Shown: piece by piece, positions 34,851 to 45,022 of the stretch | How the letters are laid out: the number at the start of each line of letters is the position of its first letter | Position numbering within the stretch: position 1 is the first letter of the stretch | From: CBDHEY01 sp965262305 | GTDB lineage: Bacteria; Pseudomonadota; Gammaproteobacteria; Pseudomonadales; Cellvibrionaceae | Assembly: GCA_965262305.1 (NCBI GenBank) | Contig: CBDHEY010000004.1 | Coordinates: 496,001 to 560,000, forward strand | Length of the DNA stretch: 64,000 nucleotides | Reading direction: 5' to 3' | Program-made: the position numbers and the translations under genes | The notes under the pieces: model-generated | The model's database searches: none | What the model was told of the DNA's origin: nothing | The model's input: the letters and a program-made list of their open reading frames with translations, nothing else

Positions 34851-36569
34851 GTGCAATCTCTTGCAAAAAGGGAAAAAGAATATAAAAATTTATCCGATAA
34901 TTATCAGAAATTACTCTATAACTTGCAAAGTGTTGTGATGGAATTGGATACGGATTTGAAAATCCGATTTCTAAATCACACGTGGGAAAAAATTACTGGG
35001 TTCTCGGTAAAAGAATCAATCGGTAAGTCGTTAAGAAGTTTCATTCCCCCGGAAAATCATGGCAAGTATGGGCGTATCAAAACTCAACTAATGCGAGTTT
35101 TGAAAGGGACTTCACCCCATTGTGATGTAGAGATGTCGCTACTTAGTAAGACTAATGAGCTTCTTTGGGTCGAGCTTAAAGTTACCTTAGCGGGTGAGCC
35201 AGAACAGCCATCGCTGACGGTGTGTTTAGACGATATTACCGAAACAAGGAAAGCACAAGAGAAGCTTGAACATCTAGCGATTCACGATGTGCTCACTGGA
35301 TTACACAACCGACGATTTTTTGAAAATTCTGTTGAGCATTTGGCTACTGAAGCCTCGCAAAACCATCATCTTCATGGGTTAATTTACATAGATTTAGATC
35401 ATTTTAAAGTGGTCAATGATACCTGTGGTCATAGACAAGGCGACCAGGTATTAGCTGATGTATCTCGATTAATCGAAAATAAAATTCGAAAAACAGATAT
35501 TGTATGTCGCTTGGGTGGAGACGAGTTTGCGGTTATTTTATATGACGTTAATGAAGATCAAATAAAAGAGTTTGCTCAGACTATCCAAGATGCTATATGT
35601 AATTTCGAAATTAACTCGGAAAAGCAACAGCTCCGACTAGGTTGCAGCATAGGATTAAGTGTTATTAATGGAAAAGCGAGTTCTGCCAACGAATATTTAG
35701 TTCAAGCTGATATCGCGTTGTTTGTTGCAAAAGGGCGTGGTAGAAACCTAATTCATTTCTACAGCCCGGCAGATAAAGAAAGTGAAGAACTACGCCATAA
35801 TATTAATTGGTCTCAAAAGGTACGGAAAGCGATTGAGGACGATCGAGTGGTGTTATTTTTCCAACCTATTTTTGATATTCCAAATAAGGTGATAGCGTAT
35901 TATGAAGCGCTGGTACGAATTAAAGATGTCGACGGATCGATTATCTATCCTGATAGTTTTATTCCAGCCCTTGAATCAATTGGTGAAATGTATTTGCTAG
36001 ACAGGTGGATAATTCAGCTAGCGATTAATTGCCTATCTAAATCGGAAGTTCTCAACCGGGTTGCTATTAATTTATCTGCTCAAGCTTTTAAAGATGAAAA
36101 TCTTGTACCCACGATAGTCAACTGTTTAAACGATACCGGAGTGGATGCAAGTTCCATTACATTTGAATTAACCGAAAGCGCTAGTTTATTTAATTTACAT
36201 GTTACTCAACGTATTATTAACGAGCTTCATGCACTTGGCTGTAGTTTTTCGATTGACGATTTTGGTTCGGGATTTAGTAGTTTTACCTACTTAAAACAGT
36301 TACCAGCGGATTATATTAAGCTCGATGGCTCTTTTATCAGAAGGCTTGATAAAGATCCCGTTGATCAAGCGTTGGTTCGCTCAATTACCCAGGTGGTTCA
36401 ATCATTAGGAAAAAAAGCGGTCGCAGAGTTTGTCGAGAATGGGGAAATTTTAAAGCTATTGAAAGAATATGGTATTGACTATGCTCAGGGCTATCATATT
36501 GGCAAACCCATACCATTTTCCGAGCTTCCAAATAGAAGAGTGAATTTAGAAAATTTACTGCCGAAATAA
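34851..36569 (+). CDS. PAS-GGDEF-EAL part of the frameshifted c-di-GMP signalling protein
   Basis: 572 residues from a GTG that lacks a ribosome site. Coding similarity starts upstream at about 34740, so this is the C-terminal part of the gene beginning at 34025. A PAS domain (roughly residues 15-130; VVMELDTDLKIRFLNHTW, WEKITGFS) is followed by a GGDEF domain with the intact signature RLGGDEFAVI and HDVLTGLHNRR. An EAL domain follows with EALVR, TFELTES, DDFGSGFSS and KLDGSFI. Both active sites look complete, so it could make and/or degrade cyclic di-GMP under control of the receivers. Neighbours, a TonB receptor and a YfiR-kinase, point to the same signalling circuit (inference). Confidence 0.88.
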   Translation: MQSLAKREKEYKNLSDNYQKLLYNLQSVVMELDTDLKIRFLNHTWEKITGFSVKESIGKSLRSFIPPENHGKYGRIKTQLMRVLKGTSPHCDVEMSLLSKTNELLWVELKVTLAGEPEQPSLTVCLDDITETRKAQEKLEHLAIHDVLTGLHNRRFFENSVEHLATEASQNHHLHGLIYIDLDHFKVVNDTCGHRQGDQVLADVSRLIENKIRKTDIVCRLGGDEFAVILYDVNEDQIKEFAQTIQDAICNFEINSEKQQLRLGCSIGLSVINGKASSANEYLVQADIALFVAKGRGRNLIHFYSPADKESEELRHNINWSQKVRKAIEDDRVVLFFQPIFDIPNKVIAYYEALVRIKDVDGSIIYPDSFIPALESIGEMYLLDRWIIQLAINCLSKSEVLNRVAINLSAQAFKDENLVPTIVNCLNDTGVDASSITFELTESASLFNLHVTQRIINELHALGCSFSIDDFGSGFSSFTYLKQLPADYIKLDGSFIRRLDKDPVDQALVRSITQVVQSLGKKAVAEFVENGEILKLLKEYGIDYAQGYHIGKPIPFSELPNRRVNLENLLPK

Positions 36570-36578
36570 CATGACTAG

Positions 36579-38726
36579 TTATTTAATAGCATAATTAATT
36601 CTTAGCCAGTAACTTCTTTCTTCTAAAGGAATATCATCAATGATTATTCCATTGCTTGGTTCTCTAGCATCTTCGTCTGTAAGATTTTTTATTGCTAAGG
36701 TGATATCAAAATGTTTAGCAAGTTTTGTTCTATGTAAAACTAGATTTAATAGATAATAATCATTTATGGTGTCGCGAGTATCTAATGCCAGCCTCTCACG
36801 ATCCGTGACATAATTGAATTGACTATTGAGCTTCCATTTTTGGTTTATAGACCAGTTTGCAATTAGGCTTGCTTGACTTCCTGGCGCGTCTGGAATTGTC
36901 TCGCCTGTATTCGAATCTTCGCTATCCTGAAAAGAATAATTACCAGTTAGTCTGAATTGACTTTTGACTTGCCAGTTAAATTCCCATTCGAGGCCATAAC
37001 CATCCTGATCAAAAGCGTTATCTGCTGTACTTGTTCCTGTATTCTGGTCTGGTACAAACACGATTAGATCTCTCGCAGAATAGTCAAATAAACTTAATCT
37101 GGTAAGAAAGTCAGAAAAAGGTTGGTAGCTAAATGAGAGCTCAATAGTCTCTATTTTTTCTGGAGATAAATTTTCATTTCCCAAGCTAATAGGATTATTT
37201 CTAAATCCTAGCTCGGTAAAAGTAGGAACTCGAAATGCTTGCCCGTAAAGTATCTTTGTGGTCAATTCATTGTTAGCTTCCCAAACAAGAGCAAGCCTAG
37301 GGTTAATAGTATCCCCGAAATCAGAATAATTATCGTAGCGAATTCCTCCTACAAAGTTCCAATTTTGTGTAAAATCCCACTCATCTTGAAAAGAGAAATA
37401 GATTAAGTTCCGACTAGTATCAGGTAGAAAAACATTTTCTGTATCACTAACGTTAGTTAGAGAGCCGTCGATAGTTGGTGCAAACTCTGTGATTACTCCA
37501 GGGCCGAAATTTTTTGATTCGGCCGTATCTGCACTTTGCTCAACGTACCCCAGAGAGTATCTTAAGCGGTGATTTTTAAAGCCCTGATATATGCTTGTGA
37601 TACCAAGTTCGCTTTTTTCTGTTGTGGTACTTGGGTTTCCAATCAAGCCATCGCTAAACATAATTTCTCCTAAACTAGGCGTTGTGCCAACATTTCCATC
37701 TGCTCCGATCGGAATTGTTGTGCCTGGAGGTAAGAGATTAAGTTTAGCGTCAAAATTATAGTTAAAGTAACTGCCTTCGAAAATGATCTCCCAATCTTTT
37801 AAATTAGTTAACGTATAATCCGTATCTAAAACAAATAGATTACTCTTATCTTTTCCCGTAGGGTCTAGTGCTTGACTAAGCCCTGTGCCCAATTGTGTTG
37901 TAGCTTGCCAGTTCCAAAGGCGCAAATTAAAATTTTTATTGTTAATGGCTAAATAAGTATCGAAGACTTCGTGACCTGTATTGATCTGGCCAGGGGCTAA
38001 AGATGCATTTGTATTGAATTGTGAGTCAAAAAAGGTTTGTTGATCCTGTTGTATTTTTCTTGAATTATCACCAGTTGTATCAAAATAGGTAAATCCAAAT
38101 CCAATATTCCAATCCTCCGCCTGAAATTTGGAAGTCAGCCACAAGTCGGTTGAGTCGAAAGATCCTATCCTAGCACCTATTTCAACTTGGTCGATTTCCT
38201 CGGGTTGCTTAGTGATTATGTTAACTACGCCTGCATAAGCATCAGCACCAAATATCGCTGATCCGGGGCCCCTAATCACTTCGATTCTACTTATATTGGT
38301 GACTGGAAAGTTAAAGTTAATCGGTCTATTTTGAGAGATATTTGATAAAGGCACGCCATTTAACAGAACTAAAACTTGGTTATTTAGATCAGTGTGAATG
38401 CCTCTAATGGAAATAATTGGGTCTAGCCTACTAGTGGAAGAGGGTGTTATGTGCACCCCTGGCACATATTCTAGCGCTTCATAAAGAGTCCTTGCCCCCA
38501 TTGCAATCATTTCTTCGGCTGTTATCACTGACGCAATGGCGGGAGCTTTTTCAATAGGTACGCTACTACCTGTAGCAACTTTGATAGTTAACTGGCTAAG
38601 TTCTTCTAACGAAAGATTATAGATGCTATCGATATCTTGGGGTTCAGCACGGCAATTAATGACGGCGAATACGCTCAATGCACATGTAATGTGAATTTTT
38701 AGGCGCCCTTGGGTTATGCCAGCCAT
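36579..38726 (-). CDS. TonB-dependent outer-membrane receptor
   Basis: About 715 residues from the ATG at 38726, which has GGGGAA upstream and leads straight into a signal peptide (cleavage near NCRA-E). The open frame extends to a TTG at 38774 without a ribosome site. The plug domain shows VLLNGVPLSNISQNRP, ISRIEVIRGPGSAIFGADAYAGVVNIIT, and the barrel follows with YGQAFRVPTFTELG and NLSPEKIETIELS. There is no SusC-like extension. The substrate is unknown. It lies between the GGDEF-EAL gene and a YfiR-domain hybrid kinase, so it may act in surface signalling rather than bulk import. Confidence 0.88.
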   Translation of the reverse strand: MAGITQGRLKIHITCALSVFAVINCRAEPQDIDSIYNLSLEELSQLTIKVATGSSVPIEKAPAIASVITAEEMIAMGARTLYEALEYVPGVHITPSSTSRLDPIISIRGIHTDLNNQVLVLLNGVPLSNISQNRPINFNFPVTNISRIEVIRGPGSAIFGADAYAGVVNIITKQPEEIDQVEIGARIGSFDSTDLWLTSKFQAEDWNIGFGFTYFDTTGDNSRKIQQDQQTFFDSQFNTNASLAPGQINTGHEVFDTYLAINNKNFNLRLWNWQATTQLGTGLSQALDPTGKDKSNLFVLDTDYTLTNLKDWEIIFEGSYFNYNFDAKLNLLPPGTTIPIGADGNVGTTPSLGEIMFSDGLIGNPSTTTEKSELGITSIYQGFKNHRLRYSLGYVEQSADTAESKNFGPGVITEFAPTIDGSLTNVSDTENVFLPDTSRNLIYFSFQDEWDFTQNWNFVGGIRYDNYSDFGDTINPRLALVWEANNELTTKILYGQAFRVPTFTELGFRNNPISLGNENLSPEKIETIELSFSYQPFSDFLTRLSLFDYSARDLIVFVPDQNTGTSTADNAFDQDGYGLEWEFNWQVKSQFRLTGNYSFQDSEDSNTGETIPDAPGSQASLIANWSINQKWKLNSQFNYVTDRERLALDTRDTINDYYLLNLVLHRTKLAKHFDITLAIKNLTDEDAREPSNGIIIDDIPLEERSYWLRINYAIK

Positions 38727-38885
38727 TATTTCCCCATTTTTACGCTGATTTGGCTGAGGGTATTTCCTAGCCAATCTTTTAGTTATAAGCCGTCCTCCCT
38801 ACTCTTGTATAGAATACAACCATACTTTCCGTATAAATTGATGAGATCATTCTGCAGCAATTGTAATTTTAGACGAAAACCACGA

Positions 38886-41207
38886 CTAATTTAATGAGGA
38901 AAGTCGTTTAATTGCTGATTTTAATTCAAATCTTGATACCGGTTTGGTGAAATAGGCGTCAACTTTAAAATCTGCACTTTGTGAAGCTTGGTCATGCACC
39001 GAAGCAACAACAATTGGTACGTTACTTAAAGTCGGGTGGCTCTTTATTTTACGATAGAGCTCGCTACCGTGTTTGTCCGGAAGTAATATATCTAATGTAA
39101 TTATGTCTGGCATGATTTTCAACGCGAGTTCATAGCCGGATTCCGCTGTATTTGCTGTGTAAACGGTATGGCCTTCGAGCCTTAGAGTACGGCTAATGAT
39201 ATCTGTATACACAGGGTCGTTATCAACAATCAAAATACATGGCGTATCTGGGGCAGCTTCAAGCGTTGTTGGGGAAGATACTCCAGAAGTTACCTCAACT
39301 TCGTCAGTAAGTACTTGCTGAGGTATTGGATTAATGGGTAATGGAATTTCTACGGCAAATGTTGAACCTTGCCTGTAATCACTTTTAACTGAAATCGTGC
39401 CGCCCATCATTTCAGTAAACTGTTTTGTAATGGTGAGTCCGAGGCCAGTTCCACCAAACCGTCGTGTAGTACTGGTATCAGCTTGTTTAAATTGGTCAAA
39501 GATGTGTTTTTGCTGTTCTTTAGTTAAACCAATCCCTGTATCTTTCACAGATATACGAAGGCAAGAAGCTTTATGGCAAACCGATACAGTGACATCCCCT
39601 TTGTCGGTAAATTTACAAGAGTTGCTTAATAGATTAATTATTATTTGGAGTAATTTGTCGTAATCGGCTTCAGGTTCTTTTTCAATGGATTTTATATCCA
39701 CATATAGCCGATTTCCCGCTTTGTCGAACTGTGGTTGGATGTTGTCCAGCACCTCAGCCATTAGTGTATCAATATTGACCTGAGTCAGAGATAGTTCCAT
39801 TTTACCGGATTCTATTTTTGCTAAGTCTAAAACGCTATTTATAAGTTTAAGTAGTCGTTCACTATTATTTAGCACTCTAGTGATATCATTAACATGTTTA
39901 GCTTCTCCGGCAACTGTAAGTTCGTCAAGAACTACCTCCGAATAACCAATAATTGCTTGAAGAGGTGTACGCAATTCGTGACTCATCAAGGATAAGAAAC
40001 GTCCTTTTGCTTGATTAGCCTCCTCTGCAATACTTTTAGCTATCGCTAATCTATCGCGTGCTATTTGAAGTTCTTCTGTCCTAGCGCGGAGCTTTAAGTT
40101 GTGTCTCCGCTTCATAAGATATCCGAATAAAAGTGATCCGGCAAACAAAATACCAAGAGTAAAAAGGGCCCAAAGATAAGTGAGCGATCGCTTTTGAGCA
40201 ACTACAAGCTGATCTAGTTCAGAAATGGTTGAGCTTTGTTGATTAATGGTTGAATTAAGTTGACTTAGTTGTTTTTCTTTTAGTTCGATATCTTGCTGAA
40301 TACCTTCTAACTTGATTTGGCGATTGTTAAGTTTTCGTTGAGTATCTAGCAAGCTCTTGGTTCTGACCTCCATTTCAGTAAAGAGTTTTTCCCGTTCTTT
40401 CTCGCCGCGACTAATTTCAAATTCTTGTTGCTTTAAATTCTGTTTTTGACTGTTAATTAAAGATTCGCTTTCTTCGATTTCCTGACTGAGCTTTGAAAGG
40501 CTAGCTTCGAGTTCTTTATTTGATTTTATTTGTTTATCTATTTGGGCACTTAACTTAGTGAGCTTCTTCTCGCGAAGGATAAGTTGCTTCTGCAAAGTAA
40601 TGAGTGATGCTTGTCCTTCGCGGAAAAGCTTAGCTACATCAATTTCTGAACCACCGTTTAAAATTAATTCTGGAAGGGGTTTCAAACCATGATTTAAAAG
40701 ATTTGCATTGTTCACTTCAAAATATAATTGATTGGTGGAATTGGTTTCTAAATTGATCATCACATATTGCTTAACTTCGAATCCGTGAGTAACAATCAAA
40801 ACCGGGTTTCCGTTTAGTTGGTTATACAGTGCTTCGACGTTTTGATTATTTATAGATTCTAAAAAAAGAACTTGGTGTTTCGCAATATCTTCGAAAGAGT
40901 TAACTTTCTGAACATTAATGGGAATACCCTTAATAGAAGACTGGCTCGCCAATTTCTTAATTTCATTATACAAACCAAGATTCTGTGGGCGATAAATAGC
41001 GATATTAAAGGTAGAGAGGTCTTGTTCGTGCGGCCACTCAATATTTTTGGCGAAATTGTACAAATAAGAGCTGACTATCTGGTCCTGGCTATATTCTTGT
41101 GCATTAACACAAGATAGAGAGAAAATGAAAACAAGAAGCAAGGTTGTTTTTGTTCTCAATGTCGATGTGGGAGTCTTAGCTCTGTATGTGGTTTTATCGA
41201 TACACAT
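38886..41207 (-). CDS. YfiR-domain hybrid sensor histidine kinase
   Basis: 773 residues from the ATG at 41207; the frame extends to a GTG at 41270 (794 residues), and neither start has a clear ribosome site. A signal-like segment is followed by a periplasmic DUF4154/YfiR-like domain (IVSSYLYNFAKNIEWP, LPELILNGG...). Next come a long coiled coil, one transmembrane helix (YLWALFTLGILFAGSLLFGYL), a HisKA domain with SHELRTPL, and an HATPase with NLLSNSCKF, DTGIGL and GGTGLGLT. A C-terminal receiver has acceptor Asp in TLDILLPD and Lys in FTKPV. YfiR domains in other bacteria inhibit a diguanylate cyclase; here the domain is built into a kinase. Likely partners are the adjacent TonB receptor and GGDEF-EAL protein. 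Confidence 0.85.
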   Translation of the reverse strand: MCIDKTTYRAKTPTSTLRTKTTLLLVFIFSLSCVNAQEYSQDQIVSSYLYNFAKNIEWPHEQDLSTFNIAIYRPQNLGLYNEIKKLASQSSIKGIPINVQKVNSFEDIAKHQVLFLESINNQNVEALYNQLNGNPVLIVTHGFEVKQYVMINLETNSTNQLYFEVNNANLLNHGLKPLPELILNGGSEIDVAKLFREGQASLITLQKQLILREKKLTKLSAQIDKQIKSNKELEASLSKLSQEIEESESLINSQKQNLKQQEFEISRGEKEREKLFTEMEVRTKSLLDTQRKLNNRQIKLEGIQQDIELKEKQLSQLNSTINQQSSTISELDQLVVAQKRSLTYLWALFTLGILFAGSLLFGYLMKRRHNLKLRARTEELQIARDRLAIAKSIAEEANQAKGRFLSLMSHELRTPLQAIIGYSEVVLDELTVAGEAKHVNDITRVLNNSERLLKLINSVLDLAKIESGKMELSLTQVNIDTLMAEVLDNIQPQFDKAGNRLYVDIKSIEKEPEADYDKLLQIIINLLSNSCKFTDKGDVTVSVCHKASCLRISVKDTGIGLTKEQQKHIFDQFKQADTSTTRRFGGTGLGLTITKQFTEMMGGTISVKSDYRQGSTFAVEIPLPINPIPQQVLTDEVEVTSGVSSPTTLEAAPDTPCILIVDNDPVYTDIISRTLRLEGHTVYTANTAESGYELALKIMPDIITLDILLPDKHGSELYRKIKSHPTLSNVPIVVASVHDQASQSADFKVDAYFTKPVSRFELKSAIKRLSSLN

Positions 41208-41394
41208 TGCGTCAATCGGACAATATTGAGGGGCTAAGTTAGATAAAAGAATTAGAGTGGATCTTGCCACTAATCATACAGATGGGCAATATTTTTCATT
41301 TAAATGACATGAGGGAATTAAGAAATAACTAAAAAACATTCTTAATATCCTCTAGACGTGACAAACAGAGCAAATATTTCTAATTATTTATAGA

Positions 41395-42093
41395 TTACTT
41401 GGTTTCGAAGCTCATTGAAATTGCGTTGTGAATCCAATATTCAATGGTCATATCAACTAATTCTTTCTTTTTGTTATAGCGTATGCGAGAAACTTTGACG
41501 CAAGGTGCGCCATTATTGGTTTCCAGTATTTCAGCCATTTCCTCTTTCAGCGCTTCAACTTGGATTTGACTGGACTCATGATGAACCACCACGCCATACT
41601 CTTTCTTATAAACAGTATTTAAAGAGTCTGTTAAGTCGAATTTATCTAGTTTAGGGAATTTCTTTAAATCAACGAAGATTTGTTCAGCGACAATGTTTCT
41701 ATTGTCTAGGCTTTTTGACCTACAAATACAAAAGCCGCTACCTCGGCGTGTTTTTAACGCATTTTTAACTTCTGAAGGAAGCTCTACTTTCTTTGCGTAT
41801 ATAACCCGCACTTCAGGACTGCGGCCTTGTTCTTGTGATAAATCATGAAAATCTTGTTGTTTAGAAAGGCTAATTTCGAACCTTTCTGGTGCAATAAACC
41901 AACCTCGCCGATTTGCTCGGTAAATAATACCTTCTGACTCCAAACGAACCAATGCTTCTCTAACAGTAATTCTTGTCGATTGAAACACTTCTACAAGCTC
42001 TCGTTCTGAAGGGAGCTTGTCATTAGCAACAAGACTCTGTTCTGTAATAAGCTCGTATATATATTCTCTAATTTGTTGATATAAAGGTAACAA
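41395..42093 (-). CDS. GntR-family (HutC/UTRA) transcription regulator
   Basis: 232 residues. The N-terminal winged helix has PLYQQIREYIYELI, LPSERELVEVFQSTRITVREALVRLESEGIIYR. The C-terminal UTRA effector domain spans about 85-230 (SRIRYNKKKELVDMTIEYWI). UTRA regulators usually sense small carbohydrates, organic acids or amino-acid derivatives. No transport or catabolic gene stands directly next to it; the divergent neighbour is a GH-A glycosidase ~0.8 kb away, a possible target. Confidence 0.85.
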   Translation of the reverse strand: MLPLYQQIREYIYELITEQSLVANDKLPSERELVEVFQSTRITVREALVRLESEGIIYRANRRGWFIAPERFEISLSKQQDFHDLSQEQGRSPEVRVIYAKKVELPSEVKNALKTRRGSGFCICRSKSLDNRNIVAEQIFVDLKKFPKLDKFDLTDSLNTVYKKEYGVVVHHESSQIQVEALKEEMAEILETNNGAPCVKVSRIRYNKKKELVDMTIEYWIHNAISMSFETK

Positions 42094-42110
42094 TTTTGAA
42101 TCCTATTGAT

Positions 42111-42241
42111 TGGTCTATTCGAAATGCTGCAGCTATTTTTACTAAACAATATCAATAACAAGTATTGCCGACATTAATCTCTGTATTTTTACGTATTAAA
42201 TATATTTTTGGTTTACTATCTTAACCATTGATTCATGGTCT
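42111..42241. promoter_or_regulatory. Possible GntR/UTRA half-sites upstream of the regulator
   Basis: TGGTCT occurs at 42111-42116 and 42236-42241, upstream of the regulator. TGGTCTAGACCA-type palindromes are known operators of HutC-subfamily regulators. Here only half-sites are seen and no full palindrome, so the call is weak. Confidence 0.25.
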
Positions 42242-42358
42242 TATCCAGCTTTTTAGATCTATCATCAATAAGTTTGGCATAGACTAACGACATTTCTAGT
42301 GCTCAGAGCGAAAATTTGTCTGTTCTATAAGGTTTATCTTTCGTTGACTCTTGGTCGT

Positions 42359-42493
42359 ATGGACTATTTAAATACTGATGCGAAAATCATTATTTTTAAA
42401 CGAGGGCGTCCTAAAAAGCGCACCATTCTGGAACGCAAAATGATTCAGTTTTCGTTCGATTACGTTTATCGTTTGCTTCATTCTGGTAAATAA
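42359..42493 (+). CDS. Possible small basic protein (44 residues)
   Basis: A short frame from an ATG at 42359, open upstream to a GTG at 42299. It contains a basic KRGRPKKRTILERK stretch, resembling an AT-hook. There is no ribosome site, and I recognise no family. It may be spurious or a remnant of a transposase or regulator. Confidence 0.25.
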   Translation: MDYLNTDAKIIIFKRGRPKKRTILERKMIQFSFDYVYRLLHSGK

Positions 42494-42902
42494 ACTTTAT
42501 TTGCAGAAAATAAAATAACCATCATATGTTTAGGGTTTAATGCCAAAAATAGCAACGCGCTGTTTCTTATCTAAGTTAGTATTCATTATCAATTTAGATG
42601 AGTGGGTTGCCAACTAATCTGATTCAAAACTTCGATTTCCTCGCCTGTCAGCCAAATAGTGATTGCCTTTGGGTAAATGCTTTAGATTTAGGTGGTATTT
42701 TGAGCAAATAGAGAGGATTGGTTAAGTTTACATAACGAGAAATGGTTGAATGGAGTTTTAAATGAAACAATTTCCCTCTATCCTACCTTGCTAATTTAAA
42801 ACACTATGCCAGGTCAAGATGTCTATATCCATATCGGGTATGAGTTACTCATGCGCTTAGTTGAAATTTAACCTCAGTCGCCGATATAGTCGAAAATACG
42901 TT
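42494..42902. other. Intergenic region before the GH-A glycosidase
   Basis: About 400 nt of AT-rich sequence without a convincing gene. It presumably carries the promoter of the glycosidase. No terminator or palindrome stands out. Confidence 0.4.
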
Positions 42903-44837
42903 ATGCGAAACTATTTATTCCAATATCCCAATTTATCCCAATTTTTGTTTATTTTTAGTGTGATTTTATTCGTCGCTAGCGATTCGAACAGTAGTACGAC
43001 GGTTAAAGTATTTCCTAATTCCGTCACTAATGAGTTAATTAATGGCAACCCCATTGGATTAAATTTAGCGTGGTTCATGACAGATGAAGAGGAAATACAA
43101 TTACCAATCGAAAATATGAATATTGGTGTATTACGTTTTCCTTTTGGACACATGGCGGACAACTACTTGTGGGATATGCCTCCTTGGCCTAAATCTAAAG
43201 GTGATGGCATTACTCCCCAAATTGCCTCTCCAAAAAAAGTTCCGGCTCTAGGAACAGCTAAGTGGGTGAATAAATATGTAAAATCAAAAAATGAATTTTA
43301 TAGCAATATGGATATTGATGGATTCATGTCTTTAAGCAAGAAAACGGGATCTACCCCGCTTATATCAGTAAATTATCTTTCGCAGTATTACCCTGGTGGG
43401 CCAACTAAACAGCAGCTAATTGATACGGCAAAGGAGTGGGTACGTTACGCTAATATAACGAATGATTACAATATAAAATATTGGTCTATTGGTAACGAAG
43501 TGGATCATCACGTAAAACTGGGGTATACCAAAGAAGACTACGCAAAAGATTTCAAACTGTTTGCAAAAGCGATGAAAGAGGTAGACCCATCGATTAAGGT
43601 TGGTGCCGCAGCTAACAATTGGCTTATGTTCTTAGCGCAAGCGCTTAACGATGAAGCAGATTACCTCGTTGCTCATCAATACGGAAGAATGCACTTGGAT
43701 TATGCGTTCTATCGTGATCACAAAGGAAAACTAGTTAAATCGGTTTGGCGCGCCGGCCATGCGATTCGTAAATTTCCAAAGAAAAATGGAAAGAAATGGG
43801 AAATTGTTGTAAGTGAATATAGTGGTTTTTTCGCCGGTAAAAAAGGAGGTTCTGACCAAAAAAATGATCTTTGGAAGGCGCTCTTAACTGCTGATATGAC
43901 CGGCACAATTATAAGTAGACCCAGTGTTTCTCTCAGTACTGCTTGGGCGGCTCGATCACCATTTGGCGATCCTGAAAGCATTCACAATAGTGCCAACTTT
44001 CTTGGCCCAAATTATGAGATAACACCCTTTGGTTTTGCATTGAAGTTATTCGGCAACAATATGCAAGACAAGATGATTCGAACGAATACTACGTCAAAGT
44101 TAATAAGTACCTACGGTTCTGTAAACGAAAAGAGTAATTTGGCCACAGTCTGGCTGATTAACAAAAACCAAAAACCAGAATCCATCACCATAGAATTGGG
44201 TGGATATGCGATTAATAAATGCCAATCAACAGAGTGGGTATCCGGTGGGGCCGATCCTTGGGCGCTTATGCCAAACGTCAAATATGAAAAAAAGCCCTGT
44301 GAAAAACTTGCGGGTAGACGATATCAAACAACTATGCCGCCCGTATCTATGGCGGCAATTGTGCTGGAAATACGCCCGGATAAGCGCGCGGGAACAAAAT
44401 CAAAACAGATTAAATTCAAAAAAAACGATCTTAGCTTTATTGAGCATAAGCCAACGGGGTTTAAACTCGGTTCTTGTGGCACCAAACACGGAGAACCGGT
44501 TACCGCAGAGCCGGCATCCTCCAAGGGTGATTGTGTTCTTTGGTCGAGAAAGAAAAGCGGTGAGTTTTTCTTTATTCACAATAAACACTCTGGAATGTCG
44601 ATACGGCCAAAATCAATTATTAAAGATGCGCCTTTGATTTTGGCTATACCAACCATACAAAATAATTGGACTCAATGGAGACTTGAGCCGCGCGAAAATG
44701 GCTTTGGTCACTTGATCAATCGGCAAACGGGAAAGCACCTTTTTATAGCGGGGGAAAACGAGGGTGGCCAAGTAACTCAAGCGCCAGCGAGTTGGCGGGG
44801 CGATTATACGCAATGGAAGTTTACGCCGGCGAATTAG
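42903..44837 (+). CDS. Secreted clan GH-A glycosidase with divergent trefoil module
   Basis: 644 residues from the ATG at 42903, which begins a signal peptide (FLFIFSVILFVAS). The frame is open to a TTG at 42861, but neither start has a good ribosome site. Numbered from the TTG, the barrel has acid/base Glu213 in YWSIGNEVDHH and nucleophile Glu319 in VVSEYSGF. This pattern is like GH51/GH39/GH79-type enzymes; exact family uncertain. A C-terminal beta-domain precedes the trefoil (about 525-658). This trefoil is the most divergent copy: MKPDT has become IRPKS and the last motif reads WRGDYTQW. No Pro-Thr linker separates it from the enzyme. Older branch of the module family or under different constraint. 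Confidence 0.78.
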   Translation: MRNYLFQYPNLSQFLFIFSVILFVASDSNSSTTVKVFPNSVTNELINGNPIGLNLAWFMTDEEEIQLPIENMNIGVLRFPFGHMADNYLWDMPPWPKSKGDGITPQIASPKKVPALGTAKWVNKYVKSKNEFYSNMDIDGFMSLSKKTGSTPLISVNYLSQYYPGGPTKQQLIDTAKEWVRYANITNDYNIKYWSIGNEVDHHVKLGYTKEDYAKDFKLFAKAMKEVDPSIKVGAAANNWLMFLAQALNDEADYLVAHQYGRMHLDYAFYRDHKGKLVKSVWRAGHAIRKFPKKNGKKWEIVVSEYSGFFAGKKGGSDQKNDLWKALLTADMTGTIISRPSVSLSTAWAARSPFGDPESIHNSANFLGPNYEITPFGFALKLFGNNMQDKMIRTNTTSKLISTYGSVNEKSNLATVWLINKNQKPESITIELGGYAINKCQSTEWVSGGADPWALMPNVKYEKKPCEKLAGRRYQTTMPPVSMAAIVLEIRPDKRAGTKSKQIKFKKNDLSFIEHKPTGFKLGSCGTKHGEPVTAEPASSKGDCVLWSRKKSGEFFFIHNKHSGMSIRPKSIIKDAPLILAIPTIQNNWTQWRLEPRENGFGHLINRQTGKHLFIAGENEGGQVTQAPASWRGDYTQWKFTPAN

Positions 44838-45022
44838 TATATAAAACAATCATTTTTAGGTGATGTCGAAATATTTTACAATATTGTGTGTTTTACTCTA
44901 AAACTATTAGCTATTTTAATGTCGGAGATTTTTGCAAAAAAATCCAATAAATCGCTTGTTTCACAAATTCAAATTTGCCCTATAGAAACCGTATCAAAAT
45001 CACTTAAAATTAATGGTAAATC

